64,000 bases of DNA from JALYZC01 sp963725645 (GTDB lineage: Bacteria > Actinomycetota > Thermoleophilia > Solirubrobacterales > Solirubrobacteraceae): the NCBI GenBank assembly GCA_963725645.1, contig CAVRZD010000006.1:1-64000 (forward strand), in the 5' to 3' direction. The position numbers were made by a program, and so were the translations under genes. Under the pieces are notes generated by a model. It was not told where the DNA came from, did no database searches, and saw nothing but the letters and a program-made list of their open reading frames with translations. Below, in pieces: positions 62,765 to 64,000 of the stretch (position 1 is the first letter of the stretch; each line of letters begins with the position of its first letter).

Positions 62765-63052
62765 ATGGCCATTGGTCTACGGCTGAAGTTCGCGGACGGG
62801 ACGCAGGAGCAGTACGAGGCGGTCCACGGGCACATGAACGTCGAGAGCGACCCGCCGGAGGGGTTGATGTTCCACATGGCCGGCCCGATCGAGGACGGTT
62901 GGGGGGTCATCGACTGTTGGGAGTCCCGCGAGCACTTCGACAGCTTCTACCGAAACCGCCTGGGCCCCGCGGTCGCTGAGCTCGGCGACGCGGCGCCGCC
63001 GAACCAGCCCGACATCAAGCAGTTCGAGGTGTTCAACTACACCAAGCCGTAG
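62765..63052 (+). CDS. small dimeric alpha/beta-barrel (ABM-like) protein, 95 aa
   Basis: MAIGLRLKFADGTQEQYEAV, then GLMFHMAGPIEDGWGVIDCW and REHFDSFYRNRLGPAVAELG. This strand-helix-strand pattern is that of short dimeric alpha/beta barrels of the antibiotic-biosynthesis-monooxygenase type, used as cofactorless enzymes or heme-related proteins. GGGAGGGAGAG upstream of ATG 62765 is a good ribosome-binding site. Function unknown. Confidence 0.78.
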   Translation: MAIGLRLKFADGTQEQYEAVHGHMNVESDPPEGLMFHMAGPIEDGWGVIDCWESREHFDSFYRNRLGPAVAELGDAAPPNQPDIKQFEVFNYTKP

Positions 63053-63057
63053 CGGAG

Positions 63058-63098
63058 GCCGGCCCGGGCCGCGAAGCTAGGCCGCGGCCCGGGCCGGC
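63058..63098. terminator. very strong bidirectional hairpin
   Basis: A 16-base perfect stem, GCCGGCCCGGGCCGCG (63058-63073) with its complement at 63083-63098, loop AAGCTAGGC. It contains the osmC-like stop codon and lies right after the ABM-like gene. Confidence 0.8.
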
Positions 63099-63505
63099 GC
63101 CCGCGGTACGCGCACCAGGCGGTGCGCGAAGTCGAAGCCCGAGGTCAGCGCCCTGTGGACGGGGCACTTGCGGGCGACGACCATGAGCCGCTCGTGCTGG
63201 GCGTCGGTGAGGTCGTCGGGGAGGTGGACGGCGACTTCGAAGCGCCGCGGCGAGGCGCTGTGGTCGTAGTCGACCTCGACTGTGACGGCACCGACGTCCC
63301 AGCCCTTGCGTGCCGCGTAGATCTCGATCGTGGTCGCGACGCAGGCGGCCAGGCTCGCGGGAAGGAGCTCGTGGGGAGAGGGCGCGGTGTCGCTACCGCC
63401 GAGCTCGCGCGGCTCGTCGCTGTAGACGACGTGCCGGCCGCTGCCGATGACGATGTCATGGCGCAGGGTTCCGACGATCCGATGGGCGGTGGCGTGGAGC
63501 GGCAT
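63077..63505 (-). CDS. OsmC-family peroxidase-like protein
   Basis: 142 residues. GGSDTAPSPHELLPASLAAC holds the first active-site Cys, and VVARKCPVHRALTSGFDF the second, near the C-terminus. The two-cysteine pattern is that of OsmC/Ohr proteins, which reduce organic hydroperoxides with thiols. The fit is nearer OsmC than Ohr, since the residue spacing and the YDHSASPRRFEV strand resemble the general OsmC group. Its 3' end lies within the strong hairpin at 63058-63098. Confidence 0.9.
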   Translation of the reverse strand: MPLHATAHRIVGTLRHDIVIGSGRHVVYSDEPRELGGSDTAPSPHELLPASLAACVATTIEIYAARKGWDVGAVTVEVDYDHSASPRRFEVAVHLPDDLTDAQHERLMVVARKCPVHRALTSGFDFAHRLVRVPRAPARAAA

Positions 63506-63586
63506 GGAACAGCACCGTAGGCCCGGTGGCGCCGCCGCGCATCGGTAGCCCGCCGTGGGCGCGCCGGGGAAAATCCCCTATCGGAG

Positions 63587-64000
63587 TCAGCCGGCGCCGA
63601 TGCGCTCGAGCAGCCGGTCGACGAAGGGGGCCTGTGCGGGGACGAGCTTCCGGCGCGCCTCAGCTGGAGCGAACCACTCCGCCCGATCGACCTCGGGGAC
63701 GTGCTGCGTGCGCCCCGACCGCGGAGGCCACTCCAGTTCGAACGTGTTGCTGCGAATGGCGGAGGCATCGAGGTCGCCCGCGACGGCGTACGCGATCACG
63801 ACCTTGCCCGCGCGCTGCTTGATCTCGCCGAGCTCGAGCATGCCGTCCGCATCGCCGGGCGGCGCGGTGCCCAGCTCCTCCTCGAACTCGCGGACTGCCG
63901 CGGCGCGCGGATCCTCGTCCTCCGCGTACTCGCCCTTGGGGATCGACCACACGCCGAGGTCCTTCCTCGCCCAGAACGGCCCACCGGGATGGACGAGCAG
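63587..64000 (-). CDS. Nudix hydrolase, cut by window edge
   Basis: At least 137 residues; the start lies beyond base 64000. The Nudix box is seen as GEYAEDEDPRAAAVREFEEE followed by LG, with the catalytic REFEEELG. LLVHPGGPFWARKDLGVWSI precedes it and ends the first strand. The tail, HVPEVDRAEWFAPAEARRKL, is typical of the NUDT2/MutT-like hydrolases that cleave nucleoside diphosphate-linked compounds. The KGEY spacing matches the NUDT2-like group of actinobacteria. Exact substrate unknown. Confidence 0.88.
   Translation of the reverse strand: MLVHPGGPFWARKDLGVWSIPKGEYAEDEDPRAAAVREFEEELGTAPPGDADGMLELGEIKQRAGKVVIAYAVAGDLDASAIRSNTFELEWPPRSGRTQHVPEVDRAEWFAPAEARRKLVPAQAPFVDRLLERIGAG

Noticed and set aside
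1..64000. tRNA, rRNA, CRISPR, insertion sequence or prophage
   Set aside because: I looked for cloverleaf-like repeats, regularly spaced repeats, transposase motifs and phage structural genes and saw none. A covariance-model scan could still find a small RNA I missed.

Overview
The window is very GC-rich and densely packed. Gene content and style point to an actinobacterium of the Thermoleophilia/Solirubrobacterales type: many Ala/Arg-rich proteins, GTG and TTG starts, short overlapping operons, a class II (B12) ribonucleotide reductase, CtaA, two UppP paralogues and many envelope glycosyltransferases. This placement is inferred from style and family content, not from a marker-gene comparison.

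Layout. (1) 1-13.1 kb is a surface-polysaccharide locus: a GT4 on the minus strand, then on the plus strand a GT2 with a membrane tail, two large polytopic membrane proteins, a giant GT/GT4/methyltransferase protein, another GT2 and a WsaF-like GT4. Everything before about 8.42 kb is riddled with single-base frameshifts; downstream genes are clean. (2) 13.1-17.1 kb holds the matching Wzm/Wzt export pair (minus) and an asparagine-synthase-like protein (plus). (3) 17.1-30.5 kb is mixed: heme A synthase, secreted GDSL and CocE-type hydrolases, an HxlR repressor divergent from two tandem HtrA-like proteases, an MFS exporter, a lipoprotein, an NAD(P)-binding protein, DoxX, a MocR regulator and a sigma-70 factor behind a near-consensus promoter. 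(4) 30.5-40.4 kb is metabolism and metal handling: RpiA, a VOC dioxygenase, a permease fused to a YHS domain, CsoR with its operator, a gutted copper ATPase, type II NADH dehydrogenase and NrdJ. (5) 40.4-53.9 kb: O-antigen ligase, a 1430-residue membrane-anchored coiled-coil protein, GalE, thymidylate kinase, DNA polymerase III delta', two divergent UppP genes, PhzF-like and PHP proteins. (6) 53.9-64 kb: a secreted beta-helix protein, a lipoprotein, a five-gene overlapping operon (GT4, unknown membrane protein, Cys/Tyr-rich protein, GT4, GT28-like), DUF6159-like, patatin, OsmC and a partial Nudix protein.

How the genes fit together. Much of the window serves the cell envelope. Glycosyltransferases build glycans, Wzm/Wzt exports them, the O-antigen ligase polymerises or transfers them, GalE supplies UDP-galactose, and the two UppP enzymes recycle the undecaprenyl carrier. 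The least understood parts are the five-gene 55.9-60.4 kb operon and the giant coiled-coil protein. Three broken genes remain: a DUF559-type protein, a copper ATPase and a SnoaL-like fragment. I saw no rRNA, tRNA, CRISPR array, insertion sequence or prophage. No gene-free stretch exceeds 300 bases once the pseudogenes are counted.
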